Shown piece after piece: positions 31,427-40,405 of a stretch of DNA of 40,405 nucleotides. The stretch spans positions 1-40,405 of the forward strand of contig JAGASE010000008.1 of NCBI GenBank assembly GCA_017621875.1, given 5' to 3'. The stretch comes from Clostridia bacterium. Its GTDB lineage: Bacteria > Bacillota > Clostridia > UBA1381. Position 1 is the first letter of the stretch. Each line of letters begins with the position of its first letter. A program made the translations under genes and the position numbers. The notes beneath the pieces were generated by a model, which saw only the letters and a program-made list of their open reading frames with translations, was not told the origin of the DNA and searched no databases.

Positions 31427-31746
31427 TGCCCCGCTCCTTCCTCATCTTTAAAAATTATATCCGAGCCGACCGCCCGTTTTACATATTTTTTTAACAGCCC
31501 GACACCAACGCTTGCTTCGCTGCCTATACACGGCAAGGGAATCACCGCAGGAAGCATGGAATTTTCATATTGGGCAAAATCGCCCAAATAACGCTCGCTT
31601 ACAAAAATTACCGCATATCCGCCTGCGGCAAGCCGCTTTATCGTCTCCTCCGCCTCCGCTTTTGATTTTACAAAAAAAGTTTCTGCACCAATACAGCCAA
31701 AATACGCCGTACTTTCAAAATCTCCCAGTGCCGCAACCTTATACAT
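31411..31746 (-). CDS. V-type ATPase subunit F
   Basis: 111 residues with the flavodoxin-like start [21 protein letters not shown] replaced by VAALGD and the conserved [12 protein letters not shown] (about 50-61) and [10 protein letters not shown] (about 74-83). It sits on the central stalk with D and couples rotation. It overlaps subunit C by eight bases and subunit A by sixteen. Confidence 0.9.
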   Translation of the reverse strand: MYKVAALGDFESTAYFGCIGAETFFVKSKAEAEETIKRLAAGGYAVIFVSERYLGDFAQYENSMLPAVIPLPCIGSEASVGVGLLKKYVKRAVGSDIIFKDEEGAGQWQTE

Positions 31747-32668
31747 AGGATTTCCTCAACCTTTCCGCCAAATCTTTTTTTGATACTCCGCTGCGTTTTC
31801 CGTATAACAGAAGACGAAGATTCTTGATTTCGATTTTCTTGCCCTCAAAATATGCCGCCAAAGCATCAAAATCGAAAAACGACATTTTTGCACGCTTTAA
31901 ATACTCGCTGATTTTGTCATCACAAAGCTTTTCAAATTCTGCTTCGGAACGCTCAAACAGGCGATACTCATCGCCCAAGCCCATAAGAGAAAGCGTCTCC
32001 TCCTTGGATTTTCCGCTCTCGGTAAGAAAATGTATGTCAATCAGGCTGTTTTCGGTCATTCCGCTCTCGGCATTTCTCGGGCGATTACTCTTTTCTCTTA
32101 AATATATCTTTAAATCCGCAATAAACGACAAAAGCTCACAAAGACCATACATAAATGCGTTGCCGCGGCTTAGCTCCAGCCTCTTTAAAAGCTGCATTTT
32201 GTCAATATACAGCTCAACCTCGCGTCCGCTCAAGGTTTTGGTATATATGCTGTACGCTTTTTTGCATATTTCGGCAAAATCATCGTCAATATTTGAATAA
32301 TCTCCCGTTTTGAACGCATTTGCAAGACCCTGCACATCTATTCCCGACGGCTCGTATATAAGCTCGGAAAAATCACTTCCCGACACTGTCGCCTTTAAAA
32401 CCGCCTTGATATTATGAAAATCATTTTCCGTCATAAATGCATCAAACAGCGGGTCATCGCCGCACAGCTCCCGACACAGCTCCCACGTTTTCTGCCTCTC
32501 ATTTTCAAGCATTTCCTCAAAATCCGCACCCTCATAGCCACGATCTGCCAAAAATCGAATTATTTCATCTGAATCAAGTCCCGTCAGCATCTCAAAATCT
32601 GCGTCGGTCAGCATATTTTTTTCAAGACTTTTTACATATGCGGCCGCATAGGTATATTCGGTTTTCAT
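31739..32668 (-). CDS. V-type ATPase subunit C (d-type)
   Basis: 309 residues from the ATG at 32668 (AAAGGA upstream), which gives the normal family start YTYAAAYVKSLEKNML; a frame from 32728 would add a 20-residue tail without family character. The rest is mostly helical with the AAYFEGKKIEIKNLRLLLYGKRSG C-terminus (from about 270) characteristic of the funnel-shaped subunit that joins the stalk to the proteolipid ring. It follows subunit E and precedes F. Confidence 0.88.
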   Translation of the reverse strand: MKTEYTYAAAYVKSLEKNMLTDADFEMLTGLDSDEIIRFLADRGYEGADFEEMLENERQKTWELCRELCGDDPLFDAFMTENDFHNIKAVLKATVSGSDFSELIYEPSGIDVQGLANAFKTGDYSNIDDDFAEICKKAYSIYTKTLSGREVELYIDKMQLLKRLELSRGNAFMYGLCELLSFIADLKIYLREKSNRPRNAESGMTENSLIDIHFLTESGKSKEETLSLMGLGDEYRLFERSEAEFEKLCDDKISEYLKRAKMSFFDFDALAAYFEGKKIEIKNLRLLLYGKRSGVSKKDLAERLRKSYV

Positions 32669-32724
32669 TGTTACAAACATCCTTTCTGTGCCGCAGGACA
32701 CAAAACCAAAGCCCCGTAAAAATT

Positions 32725-33288
32725 TCACATTCGGGCATAAATTGCACTGATATTATCGCAAATTTCGTTATATCGCTCCTCAATCAGTCCCTCCAGAGTG
32801 CAGTCGCAGCTGATTTTTCCGCAGGACAGTACAAAGCCTCCCGATGCTTTTATACATTCTTTAGCAATTTTTGCTCCGGGAAATATCTTGGAGTCAACAC
32901 GCTTTTTATCACGCTCATTCAGGTAAACTACGCCTTCTTTGCCCATTTGGTTCTTTTTGTAAAGACGCTCCAGCATCATGCAGTATTCCTTGTCGGGCAT
33001 CTCCGCAATCCGCGTTTTTGCAGTCTCTATCGCGTCCTTTATTGCCGCCGACCTTGCTGCAAGAATCGAGGTTTTTAACAGCTGATTGTTTTTTGCTCGC
33101 TCCATAGCATATATTCTGTCGGTTTCCTCTGAAAGCTCCTTTTCAAACCGCTCTCTGGCGGCTTTTTTCTCCTCCTCAAAGCCCGCATACATACGTTCTA
33201 TGCGTTCCTCGCCACCCTTTCGTGTTTCCTCCGCTGCCGAGGCGGCATCGCTCATGATTGCATCGATTATAGGCTTCAACTCTCCCAT
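32725..33288 (-). CDS. V-type ATPase subunit E (peripheral stalk)
   Basis: 187 residues. A long charged N-terminal helix (about 10-100, many Glu, Lys, Arg and Ala) precedes a small globular end with GGFVLSCGKISCDCTLEGLIEER (about 149-171). It pairs with the G/H subunit to form the outer stator stalk. GGAGGG ribosome binding site, twelve bases after subunit K. Confidence 0.9.
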   Translation of the reverse strand: MGELKPIIDAIMSDAASAAEETRKGGEERIERMYAGFEEEKKAARERFEKELSEETDRIYAMERAKNNQLLKTSILAARSAAIKDAIETAKTRIAEMPDKEYCMMLERLYKKNQMGKEGVVYLNERDKKRVDSKIFPGAKIAKECIKASGGFVLSCGKISCDCTLEGLIEERYNEICDNISAIYARM

Positions 33289-33300
33289 TTTTCCCTCCGC

Positions 33301-35783
<2,483 letters not shown>

Positions 35784-35791
35784 CTTGCCAC

Positions 35792-36103
35792 CTACCTTGA
35801 AATTATCTTAATCGCCGCTGAAACGGCATGTTCTTTTTGGGGAGCATATCTTTCCTCCGCCTCTTTAAAAGCATTTTGGGCAGCATTTTTTGCCTCATTT
35901 TCAGCAAGACGCAGCTGCATATCACTGCGGCGAAGCCTTTCCTTCCGCTCCGCCTTAAGCCTTTCATAAAAGGCTGAACGCTGACGAGAAATTTCCTCCT
36001 CCGCTGCCGCAAAAGCAGCCTCAGCATCGCTTTCTGCCTGTTCTGTTATTTCCCTTGCACGTTCCTCCGCCGCTTTTATTGTTTCCATTGCTTGCCTTGA
36101 CAT
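35792..36103 (-). CDS. V-type ATPase subunit G/H-type stalk protein
   Basis: 103 residues from the ATG at 36103, with AAGGTGAT upstream; the frame continues four codons to a GTG that is part of that ribosome binding site. It is an uninterrupted charged helix (AEERAREITEQAESDAEAAFAAAEEEI and similar), as expected for the partner of subunit E. First gene of the nine-gene operon. No clear sigma-A promoter was seen in the 160 bases upstream. Confidence 0.85.
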   Translation of the reverse strand: MSRQAMETIKAAEERAREITEQAESDAEAAFAAAEEEISRQRSAFYERLKAERKERLRRSDMQLRLAENEAKNAAQNAFKEAEERYAPQKEHAVSAAIKIISR

Positions 36104-36264
36104 AATTATCACCTTTTTTTGATTATTTTCTCACAAATTACATAAAATATGTACCTTAATTTTTTATTAAGACGTGTTTTCCTGCACATCACAGCAAATT
36201 TTTTCATATAATAAAACTGAGTTATAACAGCTTTGCCGAGTAACGGCGGAATGGAGTTTTTTAT

Positions 36265-37746
36265 ATGTGTGCAATTTCGTGTATCGCAAATTTCAAAGAG
36301 AATTTGACAAAAAATCTTCCTTATTATAGGCTGCTGACCGAGCAGATTAACAGCACGCAGATTTCCTTAAAAAACTGCGGCAGCTGGATAGGCGAGCATG
36401 CGGCACTCTGTGCTCCGGGCAGCGAAAAGCTTATTACCAAAATCTGCGAGGGTTATCAATTTGTAATTGCGTTCAGCGGCGAGCTGTATGATAAGGAGCC
36501 TCTGCGGCATGAGCTTGACATTCCCGGATACTGCTTCACATATGGCTGTGATGCCGAGCTTGCTCTTAACTCCTACATACATTTTGGCGAAAAAAGCCTC
36601 TCAAAACTCAGCGGTTCTTTCTCCTTTGTGATATATGACGCTATGCGGCGGCAGATTTTTGCGGCAAGCGACCGCTTTTCTTCAAGACCGCTCTTTTACA
36701 GCCGCACAAAAGACAGCTTTGTGCTTTCTTCGGGCATAAACGGGATTCTTGCCCATCCCGAAATTGATGCAAAGGTATCTCTTGCCGGTCTTTGTGAGCT
36801 GTTTTCGGTTTCACGCAACTGTTCCGGCAATATTTTTGAAGACATTTTCATGCTTCCGCCTGCCCATATTTTAAAAATAAAGGACAGCGGACTGCAGCTT
36901 AAGTGTTACGCCTGCGATAAAGAGGAGGATTCTTCCGAAAATGCCGATGCAGAAAAAATTGTTTCAAAGGTTATAGCGGATATGGCAGGAGACAGCTCCA
37001 CCATGCTCCTGTTGGGTGGCAGCCGAGATGAAGAACTGTGCAGACTTCTTTGCCGGCACCATCTGAAAAGTGCCCGTCAAACGACGGTATATTCCTTTAC
37101 TGCTCCGCCTGAAGGGATTTACAGGCTTTCAGCTAACTGCCGACAATTTTCACTTGACGAAAGCTCTGTTTACACAGGTCTTGAAAATGCAGTGCTTGCC
37201 TGTGGCCTACCGATGTTATCGGATAAAGATTTCCTGCTTTCTGTCATGTCGAGGCATGTCGGCAACGGCAGCACCGATATCTTTACGGCTCTTCCCGATA
37301 TATCTGAGCCGAATATTTCCTACAGCGATATCCTTGTAAAAAACAATGCGTTCTTTCCGGCAGTTGAAGAAACGCTTATAACAGGCGACATTCCCTCAGG
37401 CACAACGCCGAACTGGCCTCTTATGATTGCACAAAGTACCAATATGAATCTTAAAACGCCGATTTTCGATGCACGAATGCGAGGTCTTGTTAAAAATCAC
37501 GCATTCGGCAGTGCAGGTATAGCTTTCGTTCCCGAAACCGCAAGAACTGCACTCAAGCACATTCTGCTTGAAATAATCTCGGAAAATAATTCTCCTATAC
37601 TGGCGTTCTTTAATAAATCCGCACTGCTGCGGCTTTATGAGGGCAGTTTTGACTTTAATGACAGCGATTTGACTGAAGGTGAACTTATAAGCTACATAAT
37701 AAAGCTGAATATCTGGCTTGAAAAGTACCGTCCCTCAATAATTTAA
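36265..37746 (+). CDS. Asparagine-synthase-like protein with degenerate synthetase half
   Basis: 493 residues, against about 550-630 for AsnB. The N-terminal glutaminase half is well kept: Cys2 nucleophile (MCAIS), AFSGELYD (about 69-76), CDAELAL (about 94-100), GSFSFVIYD (about 117) and ASDRFSSRPLFYS (about 134-146). The second half lacks the SGGxDS pyrophosphate loop; the equivalent reads LLLGGSRDEEL (about 249-259), so asparagine synthesis is unlikely. It may hydrolyse glutamine or bind a ligand. Its stop codon overlaps that of the convergent galactokinase-like gene. GGAATGGAG site before the ATG. Confidence 0.7.
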   Translation: MCAISCIANFKENLTKNLPYYRLLTEQINSTQISLKNCGSWIGEHAALCAPGSEKLITKICEGYQFVIAFSGELYDKEPLRHELDIPGYCFTYGCDAELALNSYIHFGEKSLSKLSGSFSFVIYDAMRRQIFAASDRFSSRPLFYSRTKDSFVLSSGINGILAHPEIDAKVSLAGLCELFSVSRNCSGNIFEDIFMLPPAHILKIKDSGLQLKCYACDKEEDSSENADAEKIVSKVIADMAGDSSTMLLLGGSRDEELCRLLCRHHLKSARQTTVYSFTAPPEGIYRLSANCRQFSLDESSVYTGLENAVLACGLPMLSDKDFLLSVMSRHVGNGSTDIFTALPDISEPNISYSDILVKNNAFFPAVEETLITGDIPSGTTPNWPLMIAQSTNMNLKTPIFDARMRGLVKNHAFGSAGIAFVPETARTALKHILLEIISENNSPILAFFNKSALLRLYEGSFDFNDSDLTEGELISYIIKLNIWLEKYRPSII

Positions 37747-38654
37747 GACTGCGGCACAGGTATTCTTGTGCCGCTTTCCTCTGTACGCGTTACATAAAAC
37801 CGTGGTCTTGCTCCGAACTGCTTTTCATAAGCCGTACCAAGATTGTGCATAAAGGCGTCCACGCGGCTGTTCTTTACAACCGAAAAAATACCGCCGTCCT
37901 CCAAAATCCCGCTGCCATACGCGTCTTTAAGGCCCACCGCCTCCTTAAACAGCTTTTCGGTGCTGCGAAGCTTATTTTTTTTAATAAGCAGCTCGGTTTC
38001 CTTATTCAAAAGTGCTCCGAACCGCTCAATATCACCTCGATGCAGTGCCGTTACGGCATCAGCTGCAGTGCCGTCCTCCGCCCGATGCTTTATCAGGCTT
38101 TTTTCCTTTATGCTGCAAAGCACAATTTTTACCTGCGAATCCGGCATCGGTGCATACTGCAATCTCTGTCCGTCAAAAATCGTCAGCGTATCCTTCCTGG
38201 AGGAGACACAAATCATATTTTTTTCAAAGCCGTCAAAATGCTTTATTAGCTCTGCAGGCTGCGGAGCATTATCGCAAAATCCCGAAAGGGCGGATAACAT
38301 CATTGGTCTGAACGGGTGCGAAAGCTCGGAATTATAATACATCAAAATAGCCGCACCGCCGACTTTTACGCCGTATTTTTCAGCTTGCAAAAGCAAATCT
38401 ATAATTTTTTTATCCTTATTATATTTAAAATCCAGCTTATTGCAGCTTAGGTATGCGTCGCTGTCCGAAAACTGCACCACAAGCCTTTCATCACTGCGTT
38501 TTGCAAGTGCCACGCAGCCACCTACCGACACACTGCACCCAACCGTCATCGCAGGCCTGGAAAAAAATATTACAGGCTTTCCGGTAAAAAACAATTCCTC
38601 ACACTTTCCGCCGTATCTCTTTTCAAAATCAGTACAAATCCGTTTATAATTCAT
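37743..38654 (-). CDS. Galactokinase-like GHMP-family protein, probably degenerate
   Basis: 303 residues, against about 390 for GalK. The C-terminal half shows galactokinase character: LHRGDIERFGALLNKETELL (about 206-225), GLKDAYGSGILEDGGIFSVV (about 243-262) and FGARPRFYVTRTEESGTRIP near the end. The N-terminal GEHTDY substrate box is replaced by FSRPAMTVGCSVSVGG, and the phosphate loop PxGxGLSSSAA is not visible. A sugar kinase activity is doubtful. It converges on the degenerate AsnB-like gene with overlapping stops (TTAA). Confidence 0.65.
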   Translation of the reverse strand: MNYKRICTDFEKRYGGKCEELFFTGKPVIFFSRPAMTVGCSVSVGGCVALAKRSDERLVVQFSDSDAYLSCNKLDFKYNKDKKIIDLLLQAEKYGVKVGGAAILMYYNSELSHPFRPMMLSALSGFCDNAPQPAELIKHFDGFEKNMICVSSRKDTLTIFDGQRLQYAPMPDSQVKIVLCSIKEKSLIKHRAEDGTAADAVTALHRGDIERFGALLNKETELLIKKNKLRSTEKLFKEAVGLKDAYGSGILEDGGIFSVVKNSRVDAFMHNLGTAYEKQFGARPRFYVTRTEESGTRIPVPQS

Positions 38655-38777
38655 AGCCTCTCCAACACCTTAATTTTCAGCAATATCTTTACCTTTTCGC
38701 CCATGCGAAAAAATCCCGTATTTCGTTATAATTATTCTCCGTTTTGCATAGAATTATTTAGTAAGTTTACAAAAACA

Positions 38778-38806
38778 TTGACATTTTGAAAATATTTGAT
38801 TATAAT
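38778..38806 (+). promoter_or_regulatory. Consensus promoter of greA
   Basis: Perfect TTGACA (38778-38783) and perfect TATAAT (38801-38806) with a 17-base spacer. Confidence 0.92.
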
Positions 38807-38866
38807 GTATAGGACACTCAAAATGACATAACTGCATTTATTATATAGAAAGGAAGTTTTTTTAAA

Positions 38867-39379
38867 ATGGCAGAAACGAAAGAAATTCTTTTGACAAGAA
38901 TCGGTATGGCTGCTCTAATATCAGGACTCGAATACTTAAAAACCGAAAAAAGAAGTGAAATCACGGAAAAAATCAAGATAGCGAGAGGCTTCGGTGACTT
39001 GTCAGAAAATGCCGAATATGATGAGGCAAAAAATGAGCAGGCAGAGGTTGAATCAAAAATCAATCAACTGATGAACATGCAGAAGTACACCAGAGTAATT
39101 GCTGATGATGAAATTATCGAAGACACTGTATGCATAGGAAACACAATAGAGATTCAGGAGGTTGGCGAGGACGAAGTCGAAAAATATGCGGTGGTAAGTG
39201 CGGACGAAATTGAAATGTACGCAATATTAAACTCCGACATGGACGACGTTCTGCTTTCGGCAAACTCACCTGTGGGAAAGGCACTTTTGGGACATAAGGC
39301 AGGCGAAACCGTTTCGGTTCAGACACCTGCATGCACCATTGAGTTCGTGATTAAAAGCATATACAAATACACAGAATAA
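38867..39379 (+). CDS. greA: Transcript cleavage factor GreA
   Basis: 170 residues. The N-terminal coiled coil has GDLSENAEYDEAKNEQAEVESKI (about 44-66), including the acidic tip that reaches into RNA polymerase, and the C-terminal FKBP-like domain has SPVGKALLGHKAGETVSV (about 138-155). It rescues stalled polymerase by triggering transcript cleavage. AAAGGAAG ribosome binding site; single gene with a consensus promoter and its own terminator. Confidence 0.95.
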   Translation: MAETKEILLTRIGMAALISGLEYLKTEKRSEITEKIKIARGFGDLSENAEYDEAKNEQAEVESKINQLMNMQKYTRVIADDEIIEDTVCIGNTIEIQEVGEDEVEKYAVVSADEIEMYAILNSDMDDVLLSANSPVGKALLGHKAGETVSVQTPACTIEFVIKSIYKYTE

Positions 39380-39428
39380 TTTAATGAAAAACTGCGAATA
39401 CGAGGCGTACTCGTAATGACAGTAATTT

Positions 39429-39464
39429 AAAAGGCAGAAACGATTAATTTCGTTTCTGCCTTTT
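39429..39464 (+). terminator. Terminator of greA
   Basis: 15-bp perfect stem AAAAGGCAGAAACGA (39429-39443) with its complement (39450-39464), loop of six, ending in TTTT. Confidence 0.9.
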
Positions 39465-39466
39465 AT

Positions 39467-39493
39467 CGTAGGGGACGATGCCCACATCGTCCC
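39467..39493. repeat. Short GC-rich palindromic repeat related to 1230-1306
   Basis: CGTAGGGGACG (39467-39477) is the reverse complement of the core of the two repeats near 1230 and 1292. It overlaps a 9-bp hairpin GGGACGATG/CATCGTCCC (39472-39480 with 39485-39493). A further small palindrome, TACGAG/CTCGTA, lies just before the greA terminator, near 39400. The rest of 39494-39568 shows nothing I can name. Confidence 0.55.
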
Positions 39494-39568
39494 GTTTATA
39501 CGGTCTTAGGATATCCTAAATAATCGGAAAATGATATACATGTTCCCTGCTTGTTATAGCAGCGGACA

Positions 39569-40237
39569 TTATTTTAAAGTTATATTTCCAAAGCCTATAC
39601 GTGTTGTATTATAATCTGACTGGTATTCAATTCTCATTTGTAATGCATTATTAAGCGGAACGCTTATTAGAGTTGGATAATCAGTTACTTTCATATCAAA
39701 AGTTTTTACTGTTTTGTTATCTAAAATTATTTTTATTGTTGCTTCATCGTCTATACCGCAATATCCATCTACAGGACCAACCGTCATATTTAGTGATGTA
39801 TATTTACCATTCAAATTGAACAATGAATAATCACCACGATCTAATGAGAAACCGGAATATAGTTTTCCTGCCATCTTAAAATCATCTATATATACATTTC
39901 CTGCATACGGTGGACAAACATCCATTAGGAATGTTTCGTATTGTGGGATTTCATCCCATAAATAAACGCTTTGCGTTGCACCGTCCCAAGACACATCCAT
40001 TCCTGCCAAATTTGCTGTTCCTCTAACTGGCATATAAGTTGTTCCGTTGTAGATAAATGGTTCAACTGTATTCCCATTTGCATCTTTTAATTCGCATAAA
40101 ACATTGTCTTTATAAACCTTTATATTGTTATAAAGTACCTCGATAGTTTTTGTTCCTGTTGTAGCAAATACCACTCCTCCTGTTACAGTTGCACCAATTA
40201 GCACACCTGCAATTAATCCTTGTAAGTTAGATTTCAT
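39569..40237 (-). CDS. Secreted stalk-domain plus NPCBM-like protein
   Basis: 222 residues. A signal peptide (about 1-26, MKSNLQGLIAGVLIGATVTG start) precedes a stalk domain of the copper amine oxidase N-terminal type, with NGTTYMPVRGTANLAGMDVSWD (from about 64), which binds no copper in such contexts. The rest (about 100-222) is a beta-sandwich with FNLNGKYTSLNMTVGPVD and RIEYQSDYNTTRIGFGNITLK, typical of NPCBM-like carbohydrate-binding modules. It probably binds cell-surface glycans. GGGAGGAAT site; no operon partner. Confidence 0.88.
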   Translation of the reverse strand: MKSNLQGLIAGVLIGATVTGGVVFATTGTKTIEVLYNNIKVYKDNVLCELKDANGNTVEPFIYNGTTYMPVRGTANLAGMDVSWDGATQSVYLWDEIPQYETFLMDVCPPYAGNVYIDDFKMAGKLYSGFSLDRGDYSLFNLNGKYTSLNMTVGPVDGYCGIDDEATIKIILDNKTVKTFDMKVTDYPTLISVPLNNALQMRIEYQSDYNTTRIGFGNITLK

Positions 40238-40287
40238 TTTAAAATTCCTCCCAAAATAATATTACGTTTTGTTAAGTTAAATGAAAA

Positions 40288-40316
40288 TTGAGATCCTGAA
40301 CTCCTTATGGTATAAT
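40288..40316 (+). promoter_or_regulatory. Promoter near right edge
   Basis: TTGAGA (40288-40293) and TATAAT (40311-40316) with a 17-base spacer on the + strand, pointing at the partial ORF at 40374. Confidence 0.7.
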
Positions 40317-40373
40317 AGTTTCACCACAAAACCAATACCTCCCTGAAAATCAGAGAAAGGAGATCAAGATCTC

Positions 40374-40405
40374 ATGGTAAATATTATATCACATAGTTGC
40401 CCAAG
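40374..40405 (+). CDS. Partial ORF cut by the right edge
   Basis: ATG at 40374 follows AAAGGAG and the 14-base palindrome GAGATC-AA-GATCTC (40360-40373). The visible peptide is MVNIISHSCP, without a stop before the edge. A promoter and ribosome binding site make it a plausible gene start, but ten codons are too few to identify it, and it could be a mobile-element gene. Confidence 0.4.
   Translation, partial: MVNIISHSCP

Noticed and set aside
32669-32728. Start of V-ATPase subunit C at 32728
   Set aside because: The added 20 residues do not resemble the family, and a ribosome binding site precedes the ATG at 32668.
36265-37746. Functional asparagine synthetase
   Set aside because: The pyrophosphate-binding loop is not recognisable and the protein is about 100 residues short.

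Overview
The window looks like a chromosomal piece of a strictly anaerobic member of the Clostridia (Firmicutes). The evidence is strong AGGAGG-type ribosome binding sites, sigma-A promoters with 17-bp spacers, an [FeFe]-hydrogenase maturase (HydF), a complete A/V-type ATPase operon, S-layer-homology (SLH) proteins, DUF1540 and CpXC small proteins, and housekeeping genes arranged as in other Clostridia. No rRNA, tRNA, CRISPR array or complete insertion sequence was seen.

Layout. 1-1207: a roughly 732-bp direct repeat. Each copy carries, convergently, a consensus promoter driving a ~90-nt terminated RNA on the + strand and, on the - strand, a promoter, a hairpin-masked strong Shine-Dalgarno and a 22-codon hydrophobic peptide gene. 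Both transcripts end at one shared bidirectional terminator. This is the architecture of a type I toxin-antitoxin pair (par/Fst, TxpA/RatA and BsrG/SR4 style), and I consider it the most interesting object here. 1341-4866 (-): CpXC and DUF2752 genes behind an apparently leaderless promoter, a YhcC-type radical SAM gene, DUF1540, a membrane protein, a 33-aa membrane peptide and tadA. 5005-9824 (+): mutS2, ybaK, a DUF1015 gene and a two-TM protein. 10000-14224 (+): an SLH/VanY-type wall peptidase, then a BlaI-type repressor, an M56 sensor protease without a penicillin-binding domain, and a second SLH protein. 14370-18772 (+): typA, yhbY, a nadD-yqeK fusion, a secreted protein and a 64-aa peptide.

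18861-27473 (-): hydF, then a long housekeeping operon read nusB, Kae1-like, xseA, xseB, ispA, DUF212, tatD, holB, citrate synthase. 27644-36103 (-): nine-gene V-ATPase operon in the order G-I-K-E-C-F-A-B-D. Its proteolipid keeps all five residues that bind Na+ in Enterococcus hirae NtpK, so a sodium-coupled enzyme is likely. 36265-38654: a convergent pair of apparently degenerate enzymes, an asparagine-synthase-like and a galactokinase-like protein, whose stop codons overlap. 38867-39379 (+): greA. 39569-40237 (-): a secreted stalk-domain plus NPCBM-like protein. The right edge holds a promoter and the first codons of an unidentified + strand ORF.

Functional themes are envelope and S-layer maintenance with its own proteolytic signalling, ion-motive ATPase energetics, DNA repair and RNA quality control, and hydrogen metabolism. 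Start sites were moved from the longest ORF where a promoter or ribosome binding site required it. Family names come from motif recognition, not from database searches.
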